Assembly (NCBI GenBank): GCA_037968835.1
Contig: JBBKWG010000040.1
Span: 1-10,754 of the forward strand
DNA from: JBBKWG01 sp037968835
Lineage (GTDB): Bacteria; Pseudomonadota; Alphaproteobacteria; Rhodobacterales; Rhodobacteraceae
Direction of reading: 5' to 3'
DNA: 10,754 bases
How positions within the stretch are numbered: the stretch's first letter is position 1; the number at the start of each line of letters is the position of its first letter. Below, one piece after another: positions 1 to 5,100 of the stretch. The position numbers and the translations under genes were made by a program. The notes under the pieces were generated by a model. That model worked only from the letters and a program-made list of their open reading frames with translations. It searched no databases and had not been told where the DNA came from.

Positions 1-1
1 G

Positions 2-349
2 TATCAGGTCGAATATTCCTCGACGCCGTTCCTATTGTTCATGGCGGGCGAGTATATTGCCATCTTCCTGATGTGCGCCTTGGTGTCGCTGTTGTTCTTC
101 GGTGGTTGGTTGTCACCTATTCCGTTTCTGCCCGACAGCCCGCTGTGGATGATCCTGAAGATGGCCTTCTTCTTCTTTATCTTTGCAATGGTGAAGGCGA
201 TCGTGCCACGTTACCGCTATGACCAGTTGATGCGTTTAGGCTGGAAATGGTTTCTGCCATTCTCGCTGATCTGGGTCGTGCTGGTGTCGTTCTTCGCGAA
301 ATTCGAACTGTTCGGCGGCGCTTATGCCCGCTGGGTTGTGGGAGGATGA
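2..349 (+). CDS. nuoH: NADH-quinone oxidoreductase subunit H, C-terminal part (5' truncated by window edge)
   Basis: This is the C-terminal 115 residues of NuoH (ND1 homologue), the membrane subunit of complex I that forms much of the quinone-binding chamber at the junction with the peripheral arm. The reading frame is open from base 2, and the start lies upstream of the window. Near the visible N-end is VEYSSTPFLLFMAGEY, the conserved acidic segment of the family. Later comes KAIVPRYRYDQLMRLGWK, the classical ND1/NuoH signature with its Arg-rich loop and DQLM. Three hydrophobic helices are evident: after AGEY, around FFFFIFAMV, and LIWVVLVSFF near the end. The stop (347-349) is one base before nuoI, and the nuoI Shine-Dalgarno lies inside the last codons, so translation is probably coupled. 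Family assignment is firm. Only the missing N-terminal two thirds cannot be judged. Confidence 0.97.
   Translation, partial: YQVEYSSTPFLLFMAGEYIAIFLMCALVSLLFFGGWLSPIPFLPDSPLWMILKMAFFFFIFAMVKAIVPRYRYDQLMRLGWKWFLPFSLIWVVLVSFFAKFELFGGAYARWVVGG
341..345 (+). promoter_or_regulatory. Shine-Dalgarno site of nuoI
   Basis: A perfect GGAGG lies 5 bases before the ATG at 351. It decides the nuoI start: the longer in-frame ATG at 324 would add nine residues that merely overlap nuoH and lack such a site, while NuoI homologues begin close to the MASIDW sequence encoded from 351. Confidence 0.8.
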
Positions 350-350
350 C

Positions 351-845
351 ATGGCTTCGATAGACTGGAACCGTGCGGTTAAATACTTCTTTCTGATGGA
401 TTTTCTGAAAGGCTTCGGTCTGGGGATGAAGTATTTCTTCGCGCCCAAGGCGACGTTGAACTATCCGCACGAGAAAGGCCCACTTTCACCACGGTTTCGG
501 GGCGAACATGCGCTCAGACGGTATCCGAACGGCGAGGAGCGGTGCATCGCCTGCAAGCTTTGCGAGGCGATCTGTCCGGCGCAGGCGATCACGATCGACG
601 CCGAGCCGCGCGAAGATGGGTCGCGACGCACGACGCGCTATGACATCGACATGACCAAGTGCATCTATTGCGGATTCTGTCAGGAGGCGTGCCCGGTTGA
701 CGCCATCGTCGAGGGTCCGAATTTCGAATTCTCGACCGAGACCCGCGAAGAACTCTACTACGACAAGGAAAAACTGCTGGAGAACGGCGACCGCTGGGAA
801 GCCGAGATTGCCCGCAACCTTGAAATCGATGCGCCATACAGATGA
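351..845 (+). CDS. nuoI: NADH-quinone oxidoreductase subunit I (two [4Fe-4S] ferredoxin-type)
   Basis: NuoI (TYKY/NDUFS8 homologue, 164 residues) carries clusters N6a and N6b, which pass electrons from NuoG towards NuoB and quinone. It sits in the peripheral arm against the membrane. Two CxxCxxCxxxCP motifs are visible: C65, C68, C71, C75 (CIACKLCEAICP) and C104, C107, C110, C114 (CIYCGFCQEACP). The spacing fits cross-ligation of two [4Fe-4S] clusters. The N-terminal stretch (DFLKGFGLGMKYFFAPKATLNYPHEKGPLSPRFRGEH is the region, residues about 14-50) is the amphipathic membrane-contact segment with the conserved basic motif just before the first cluster. The C-terminal tail around FEFSTETREELYYDKEKLL is typical of the alphaproteobacterial and mitochondrial form. 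The length is normal. The stop overlaps the next start as ATGA (842-845), indicating translational coupling. Confidence 0.98.
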   Translation: MASIDWNRAVKYFFLMDFLKGFGLGMKYFFAPKATLNYPHEKGPLSPRFRGEHALRRYPNGEERCIACKLCEAICPAQAITIDAEPREDGSRRTTRYDIDMTKCIYCGFCQEACPVDAIVEGPNFEFSTETREELYYDKEKLLENGDRWEAEIARNLEIDAPYR

Positions 846-1249
846 GCGACAACAAAAACCCCTTCGAGGCCATGATGGCCATGAGCCAGGAATGGGCAAA
901 GTCGCTCAATCCCGCGTTGGAAACCTTCACTCCTACGGGGTTCGAGGCGCTGTGGCCGACCATGCCGAAAGAGATCATGGAGAGTGTCATGGGCAAGACG
1001 TTCAACCCCGAGGGGCTGGACGCAAAGACCAAGATGCTTCTGACGCTTGCCGCGCTCACCATTCTGGGCGCTCAGGCCGAGGCGCAGATCCGTCTGACGG
1101 TGCGCCACGCGATCGCGGCCGGTGCGACAAAACAGGAAATCGCCGAGACCATCGCGCTGGTTGGCGTGTTCGGCGGTATCCCGGCAATGACTAAAGCGAT
1201 GGAACTCGCCAGCGCCGTCATGGACACCGGCCCGGAGGATGACGCATGA
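842..1249 (+). CDS. Carboxymuconolactone decarboxylase (CMD)-like protein inside the nuo operon, function unknown
   Basis: A 135-residue soluble protein encoded between nuoI and nuoJ, overlapping both genes by 4 bases (ATGA at each end), so it should be made alongside complex I. Residues about 58-125 look like the all-helical CMD/AhpD fold (PF02627-type): LLTLAALTILGAQAEAQIRL, then H89 in VRHAIAAGATKQEI and ETIALVGVFGGIPA. The AhpD peroxidase members need a CxxC pair, and this protein contains no cysteine at all, so an AhpD-like thiol activity is excluded. E80 and H89 lie where the family has conserved polar residues. The N-terminal 50 residues (KNPFEAMMAMSQEWAKSLNP) are helical and slightly reminiscent of phasin-type sequences, which I regard as weak similarity. 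No signal peptide or membrane segment is seen. An unidentified reading frame at this place is known in the Paracoccus nqo cluster, and I infer this is its counterpart. Its role is unknown: an assembly or stability factor is possible but unproven. Confidence 0.85.
   Translation: MSDNKNPFEAMMAMSQEWAKSLNPALETFTPTGFEALWPTMPKEIMESVMGKTFNPEGLDAKTKMLLTLAALTILGAQAEAQIRLTVRHAIAAGATKQEIAETIALVGVFGGIPAMTKAMELASAVMDTGPEDDA
1234..1238 (+). promoter_or_regulatory. Shine-Dalgarno site of nuoJ
   Basis: GGAGG lies 7 bases before the nuoJ ATG at 1246, within the last codons of the CMD-like gene. It supports the start that overlaps the upstream stop by 4 bases. Confidence 0.75.
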
Positions 1250-1860
1250 CCCCAGCCGTCTTCGCCTTTTACCTTTTCGCAATCGCTTGCGTGGCCGGTG
1301 GGCTGTTGACGGTGATATCGCGCAATCCGGTCCATTCGGTCTTGTGGCTGATCCTGTCATTCCTTTCGGCGGCGGGCCTTTTCGTCCTGCTCGGAGCCGA
1401 ATTCGTCGCGATGCTTCTGGTCATCGTCTACGTCGGCGCGGTGGCGGTTCTGTTCCTGTTCGTGGTGATGATGCTCGACGTGGATTTCGCCGAACTGAAG
1501 GCCGAGATGTCGAAATATATGCCGCTGGCGCTGTTGATCGGCGTCGTGATCCTGATGCAGCTCGCGCTCGCGTTCGGGGTCTGGACCACGGCGGACGGCG
1601 TTATAATGGCAGCGCAACCGGATTCAGTGGCGGGTGGCGGCGCGCACAATACGGATGCGTTGGGACGGATACTCTACGACAAGTATTTCCTGTTGTTCCA
1701 GCTTGCCGGTCTGATTCTTCTGGTGGCGATGATCGGGGCAATCGTTCTGACGTTGCGCCACCGTCCAAACGTCAAGCGGCAGGATATTTTGCAACAGATG
1801 TACCGCGATCCAGGCAAGGCGCTTGTGATGAAAGACGTCAAATCCGGGCAGGGGCTCTGA
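1246..1860 (+). CDS. nuoJ: NADH-quinone oxidoreductase subunit J
   Basis: NuoJ (ND6 homologue, 204 residues) is a membrane-arm subunit that packs against NuoH, NuoA and NuoK. Its third helix carries the pi-bulge thought to take part in coupling quinone reduction to proton pumping. That helix is recognisable as VIVYVGAVAVLFLFVVMM, with Y62 at the position of the conserved tyrosine. Five hydrophobic helices are visible: residues about 5-23, 29-50, 54-76, 91-112 and 145-168. They are followed by a polar cytoplasmic-type tail that starts at LRHRPNVKRQ. A Gly/Ala-rich loop (around PDSVAGGGAHN) joins helices 4 and 5. The protein is about 20 residues longer than the E. coli subunit, as is usual in alphaproteobacteria. 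It is preceded by a GGAGG site and followed after 3 bases by the hypothetical gene. Confidence 0.96.
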   Translation: MTPAVFAFYLFAIACVAGGLLTVISRNPVHSVLWLILSFLSAAGLFVLLGAEFVAMLLVIVYVGAVAVLFLFVVMMLDVDFAELKAEMSKYMPLALLIGVVILMQLALAFGVWTTADGVIMAAQPDSVAGGGAHNTDALGRILYDKYFLLFQLAGLILLVAMIGAIVLTLRHRPNVKRQDILQQMYRDPGKALVMKDVKSGQGL

Positions 1861-1863
1861 CAC

Positions 1864-2493
1864 ATGGCACGTAAAAGAGGTTTCTTTCGCTCGTTAGGCA
1901 CGTTTTTTCGTGTGGCGATCTGGGGACTGGCAGGGGTCATGGCCTTCGCGCTGTGGCTTGCGTGGTCCGACAAGACACCACCGCCCGGCGATACCACGAT
2001 CGCCGCCTTGCCTGATGACCCGAGGGGGACCGATACCGGGGATTCTGTCGCTGTCGAAGAAGTCGCGAACGAACCGGCGCTGGACGAGACGACCGAGACC
2101 GACGCAGGGGCCGTGGAGCCTGTGCCTGCGGATAGCGCGCCAGTCACAGACAGCGCCGAAGCCGTAGAAACTCCGCCTGTTGAAGATGCTGGCAGCCAGG
2201 AGCAGCCTGAAGCAATGGCGACGCTCACCGTGCTGACCGATCCCGATGCGACTTACGTCCTGCACGATCTGACGCCGCGCGACGACGGCATCGAGATTAC
2301 GACCGCGCGCACGGAGGCCGAGGTAACGGTCTACACGACCCGCCTTGTCACCTGTGCGCCGTTGGCTGTCGGCACGATTGGCGAAGGACCCGATCTGGAC
2401 ACGATGGCCCGGACGGAAAGCCCCGAACTGGAGCGCATCGTTCTTGGAACGACCGAAAGCCTGATTGCCGCCGCTGCTTGCGCGCGGCGCTGA
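1864..2493 (+). CDS. Membrane-anchored acidic protein of unknown function within the nuo operon
   Basis: I do not recognise a family for this 209-residue protein. The sequence shows three parts. (1) A basic N-terminus (MARKRGFFRSLGTFFR) is followed by one hydrophobic helix, residues about 17-35 (VAIWGLAGVMAFALWLAW). (2) A linker of low complexity, residues about 37-118, is rich in Asp, Glu, Pro, Thr and Ala. (3) A C-terminal domain, about 119-209, has predicted beta-rich sequence (ATLTVLTDPDATYVLHDLTP, then EVTVYTTRLVTC) and a closing helix. By the positive-inside rule the N-terminus is cytoplasmic and the domain periplasmic. It contains exactly two cysteines, C164 and C206, which could form a disulfide. 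There is no lipobox and no clear signal-peptidase site, so it is probably a retained anchor. The gene starts 3 bases after nuoJ and lies before nuoK, so co-expression with complex I is likely. Codon use resembles its neighbours. A role in complex I assembly or as a lineage-specific subunit is an inference only. Confidence 0.85.
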   Translation: MARKRGFFRSLGTFFRVAIWGLAGVMAFALWLAWSDKTPPPGDTTIAALPDDPRGTDTGDSVAVEEVANEPALDETTETDAGAVEPVPADSAPVTDSAEAVETPPVEDAGSQEQPEAMATLTVLTDPDATYVLHDLTPRDDGIEITTARTEAEVTVYTTRLVTCAPLAVGTIGEGPDLDTMARTESPELERIVLGTTESLIAAAACARR

Positions 2494-2542
2494 AATGAAC
2501 CGAGACCGTGCGAGCGGCACCAAAACGAAAGAGAACTGAGCC

Positions 2543-2614
2543 ATGTCGAGAACTACACTTATCGTCGTGATTGTTGTCCTGATTATCGTTGTTGGCGGCT
2601 ACGGGTTTCTCTGA
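2543..2614 (+). CDS. 23-residue single-transmembrane microprotein between the acidic hypothetical gene and nuoK
   Basis: A short frame starts with ATG at 2543 and ends with TGA at 2612-2614. It is preceded by AAAGAG (2528-2533), a near-consensus ribosome site 9 bases away. The predicted peptide begins MSRTT. It continues with an unbroken hydrophobic run of Leu, Ile and Val (LIVVIVVLIIVV, residues 6-17) and ends GGYGFL. One Arg near the N-terminus suggests an N-in orientation with a single membrane helix. The strictly hydrophobic composition in only one frame, the ribosome site, and the otherwise gap-free operon argue that it is a real gene rather than spacer. By position it would be co-expressed with complex I. 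Single-helix accessory peptides are known in respiratory complexes (for example CydX of cytochrome bd), but no homologue is recognised here. Function is unknown. Confidence 0.6.
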   Translation: MSRTTLIVVIVVLIIVVGGYGFL

Positions 2615-2645
2615 CCACTGAAGGCGGGCTTGCCCGGATGATCGC
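2615..2645 (+). promoter_or_regulatory. nuoK leader with small hairpin beside the start
   Basis: The 31-base gap before nuoK contains CGGGC-TT-GCCCG (2625-2636). As RNA this can fold as a 4-bp stem closed by a CUUG tetraloop. It abuts a weak ribosome site, GGAT at 2636-2639. No T-run follows, so it is not a terminator. A small effect on nuoK translation is conceivable but the stem is short. Confidence 0.3.
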
Positions 2646-2951
2646 ATGATCGGAATTGAACACTATCTGACCGTCGCGGCGACGCTGTTCGTCATCGGCA
2701 TCTTTGGCATTTTTCTGAACCGCAAGAACGTCATCATCCTTTTGATGTCGATCGAACTGATGCTGCTGGCGGTGAACATCAATCTGGTCGCGTTCTCGGC
2801 CTATCTAGGCGATCTGACCGGCCAGGTTTTCACGTTGTTCGTCCTGACTGTCGCGGCTGCCGAGGCTGCCATCGGTCTTGCGATTCTCGTCTGTTTCTTC
2901 CGCAACCGCGGCACCATCGACGTCGAAGACGTCAACGTGATGAAAGGCTGA
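2646..2951 (+). CDS. nuoK: NADH-quinone oxidoreductase subunit K
   Basis: NuoK (ND4L homologue, 101 residues, the usual length) is a three-helix membrane subunit that with NuoJ and NuoA forms the proton-transfer region next to the quinone module. Both membrane glutamates essential in the E. coli protein (E36 and E72 there) are present: E37 in LMSIELMLLAVNINLV and E73 in VAAAEAAIGLAI. Helices span residues about 5-22, 30-52 and 62-86. The C-terminus (IDVEDVNVMKG) is typical of alphaproteobacteria. The start at 2646 gives MIGIEHYLT, the normal N-terminus of the family. An ATG 8 bases upstream is out of frame and closes after three codons. nuoL follows after 4 bases. Confidence 0.97.
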   Translation: MIGIEHYLTVAATLFVIGIFGIFLNRKNVIILLMSIELMLLAVNINLVAFSAYLGDLTGQVFTLFVLTVAAAEAAIGLAILVCFFRNRGTIDVEDVNVMKG

Positions 2952-2955
2952 CATC

Positions 2956-5100
2956 ATGGCGACGATCATCCTGTTCGCTCCGCTTATCGGCGCGCTGATC
3001 TGCGGCTTTGGCTGGCGTGTGATCGGCGAGGCGGCGGCGCAATGGACGGCGACGGGGCTGTTGTTCCTGGCGTGTTTGCTGTCGTGGATCGTGTTCCTGA
3101 CATTCGACGGCGACATGCAGCAAATCCTGATCATGCGCTGGATCGAGTCGGGGTCGCTGACGACGGACTGGGCGATCCGGCTGGACCGACTGACCTCGAT
3201 CATGCTGATCGTCATAACCACTGTCTCGGCCCTCGTTCACCTATATTCGTTCGGCTACATGGCGCACGACGAGAATTTCCGCGAAGGCGAAAGTTATCGC
3301 CCGCGGTTCTTTGCGTATCTGTCGTTCTTCACATTCGCGATGCTGATGCTGGTAACGGCGGACAACCTTGTTCAGATGTTCTTCGGCTGGGAGGGCGTCG
3401 GCCTGGCGTCTTATTTGCTGATCGGATTCTACTTCCGCAAACCGAGTGCAAACGCCGCCGCGATCAAGGCGTTCGTGGTCAATCGGATCGGGGATTTCGG
3501 CTTCGCACTTGGCATCTTCGCGCTGTTCTTTCTGGTCGACTCGATCAATCTCTCGGACATTTTCGCCGCCGCTCCCGAGCTGGCCGCAACCGAACTGACA
3601 TTCCTGTGGACCTCGTGGAATGCAGCCGAACTGGTGGCGTTCCTGTTGTTCGTCGGCGCGATGGGCAAGTCGGCGCAGTTGTTCCTGCACACTTGGCTGC
3701 CCGACGCGATGGAAGGCCCGACGCCCGTTTCGGCATTGATCCACGCCGCCACGATGGTGACCGCGGGCGTGTTCCTTGTCTGCCGCATGTCGCCATTGAT
3801 CGAATTCGCGCCCGACACGAAAACGTTCATCGTCTATATCGGCGCGAGCACGGCGTTCTTCGCGGCGACCGTTGGTCTGGTGCAGAACGACATCAAGCGC
3901 GTCATCGCCTATTCGACCTGTTCGCAGTTGGGCTATATGTTCGTCGCCGCCGGTGTCGGCGTCTATTCTGTGGCGATGTTCCATCTGTTCACGCACGCTT
4001 TTTTCAAGGCGATGCTGTTTCTGGGCGCAGGGTCGGTGATCCACGGGATGCACCACGAGCAGGACATGCGGAATTATGGCGGTCTGCGTCAAACGATGCC
4101 TTACACCTTTTACGCGATGCTGATCGGCACGCTGGCAATCACGGGCGTCGGCATCCCCCTGACTCATATCGGCTTCGCGGGCTTCCTGTCCAAGGACGCG
4201 GTGATCGAAAGCGCGTTCGCCGGTGGCACGACGGCGGCGGGGCTGGCGTTCTGGCTGCTGGTCGTCGCGGCGCTGTTCACCAGCTTTTATAGTTGGCGGC
4301 TGATGTTCATGACGTTTTTCGGCGAACCGCGCGGCGACAAGCACACGCACGAACATGCCCACGAAAGCCCCCGAACGATGCTGATCCCGCTTGGGGTTCT
4401 GTCGGTCGGCGCGGTCTTTGCCGGGATGATCTGGTATGAGCCGTTCTTTGGCGACCATCACGAGGTCGAGGTGTTCTTCGGCATCGCGAGTGAGGAGGAG
4501 CACGCCGCGACGTTGATCCTTCCCGGCGCCGCCTTTGCGCAAACGGCTGAAGAAAGCCAAGGCGAGATGGCCGAGGATACTGCTGCTGAAGAAGAATCCC
4601 ACGCCGAGGCCACGGAAGAGAACGAAGTTGGCGCAGAGCCGGAACCGGGGCAGGGCGCGATCTATATGGGTGTGGACAACCACGTTCTGGACGACGCGCA
4701 CAACGTCCCGACGTGGGTAAAATTGTCGCCGTTCGTCGCGATGCTGATCGGATTTCTCACCGCGTTTCAATTCTACATCCGCCGCCCCGATCTTCCGGGC
4801 AGGCTGGCCGAAAGCCAGGCGCCGCTTTACCGCTTTCTGCTGAACAAATGGTACTTCGACGAAATCTACAATTTCCTTTTCGTTCAACCGGCACTCTGGC
4901 TGGGACGATTCCTGTGGAAGCGAGGCGATGGCGGTGTGATCGACGGCGGCCTCAATGGGCTGGCGCTTGGGATCGTGCCCTTCTTCACCCGCCTCGCCGG
5001 GCGGGCGCAGTCGGGATACATCTTCACCTACGCTTTCTGGATGGTTCTGGGGATCCTTTTCCTTGTGACGTGGATGACGTTGGCCGGAGGGGTCGAGTAA
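2956..5100 (+). CDS. nuoL: NADH-quinone oxidoreductase subunit L, with extended acidic loop
   Basis: NuoL (ND5 homologue, 714 residues) is the distal antiporter-like proton channel of complex I and carries the lateral helix running along the membrane arm. Channel residues are in place: E146 (FFGWEGVGLASYLL), K238 (GAMGKSAQLFLHTWLPDAM), H263 (SALIHAATMVTAG) and K413 (GFLSKDAVIES). These match E144, K229, H254 and K399 of E. coli. The C-terminal region has the lateral-helix sequence LNKWYFDEIYNFLF and a last transmembrane helix. The protein is about 100 residues longer than E. coli NuoL. Most of the excess is a loop at about 499-580 between helices 14 and 15, very rich in Glu and Ala, which standard topology places in the periplasm. 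A second loop, K462 to H469, has four alternating histidines and should be cytoplasmic. The stop codon directly abuts the nuoM start. Confidence 0.98.
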   Translation: MATIILFAPLIGALICGFGWRVIGEAAAQWTATGLLFLACLLSWIVFLTFDGDMQQILIMRWIESGSLTTDWAIRLDRLTSIMLIVITTVSALVHLYSFGYMAHDENFREGESYRPRFFAYLSFFTFAMLMLVTADNLVQMFFGWEGVGLASYLLIGFYFRKPSANAAAIKAFVVNRIGDFGFALGIFALFFLVDSINLSDIFAAAPELAATELTFLWTSWNAAELVAFLLFVGAMGKSAQLFLHTWLPDAMEGPTPVSALIHAATMVTAGVFLVCRMSPLIEFAPDTKTFIVYIGASTAFFAATVGLVQNDIKRVIAYSTCSQLGYMFVAAGVGVYSVAMFHLFTHAFFKAMLFLGAGSVIHGMHHEQDMRNYGGLRQTMPYTFYAMLIGTLAITGVGIPLTHIGFAGFLSKDAVIESAFAGGTTAAGLAFWLLVVAALFTSFYSWRLMFMTFFGEPRGDKHTHEHAHESPRTMLIPLGVLSVGAVFAGMIWYEPFFGDHHEVEVFFGIASEEEHAATLILPGAAFAQTAEESQGEMAEDTAAEEESHAEATEENEVGAEPEPGQGAIYMGVDNHVLDDAHNVPTWVKLSPFVAMLIGFLTAFQFYIRRPDLPGRLAESQAPLYRFLLNKWYFDEIYNFLFVQPALWLGRFLWKRGDGGVIDGGLNGLALGIVPFFTRLAGRAQSGYIFTYAFWMVLGILFLVTWMTLAGGVE
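5086..5092 (+). promoter_or_regulatory. Shine-Dalgarno site of nuoM
   Basis: GGAGGGG ends 8 bases before the nuoM ATG, which itself directly follows the nuoL TAA (TAAATG). It supports the start at 5101 and tight coupling of the two antiporter-like subunits. Confidence 0.75.

Noticed and set aside
324..350. A longer nuoI start at ATG 324
   Set aside because: It would add nine residues translated from within nuoH. The GGAGG site and family N-terminus fit ATG 351.
1239..1874. A 211-codon plus-strand frame overlapping nearly all of nuoJ
   Set aside because: The product is an Arg/Gly-rich low-complexity sequence in the +2 frame of nuoJ, while the nuoJ frame gives five proper membrane helices and the conserved tyrosine segment.
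2495..2539. A 14-codon frame (MNRDRASGTK...) just before the microprotein
   Set aside because: It lacks a ribosome site, starts 2 bases after the preceding stop and encodes only a polar peptide. Nothing separates it from chance.
3042..4292. A 416-codon plus-strand frame inside nuoL
   Set aside because: It is an out-of-frame shadow of nuoL with an Arg/His-rich product and no start context or motifs. The nuoL frame carries all family motifs without interruption.
3241..4887. A 548-codon open frame on the minus strand across nuoL
   Set aside because: It is antisense to a clearly functional nuoL, its product is full of Arg, Gln, His and Asp with no recognisable domain, and such mirror frames are expected when coding G+C is high. 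The same holds for the long minus-strand frames at 7159-8208, 5251-5844, 5947-6654 and 758-1360.
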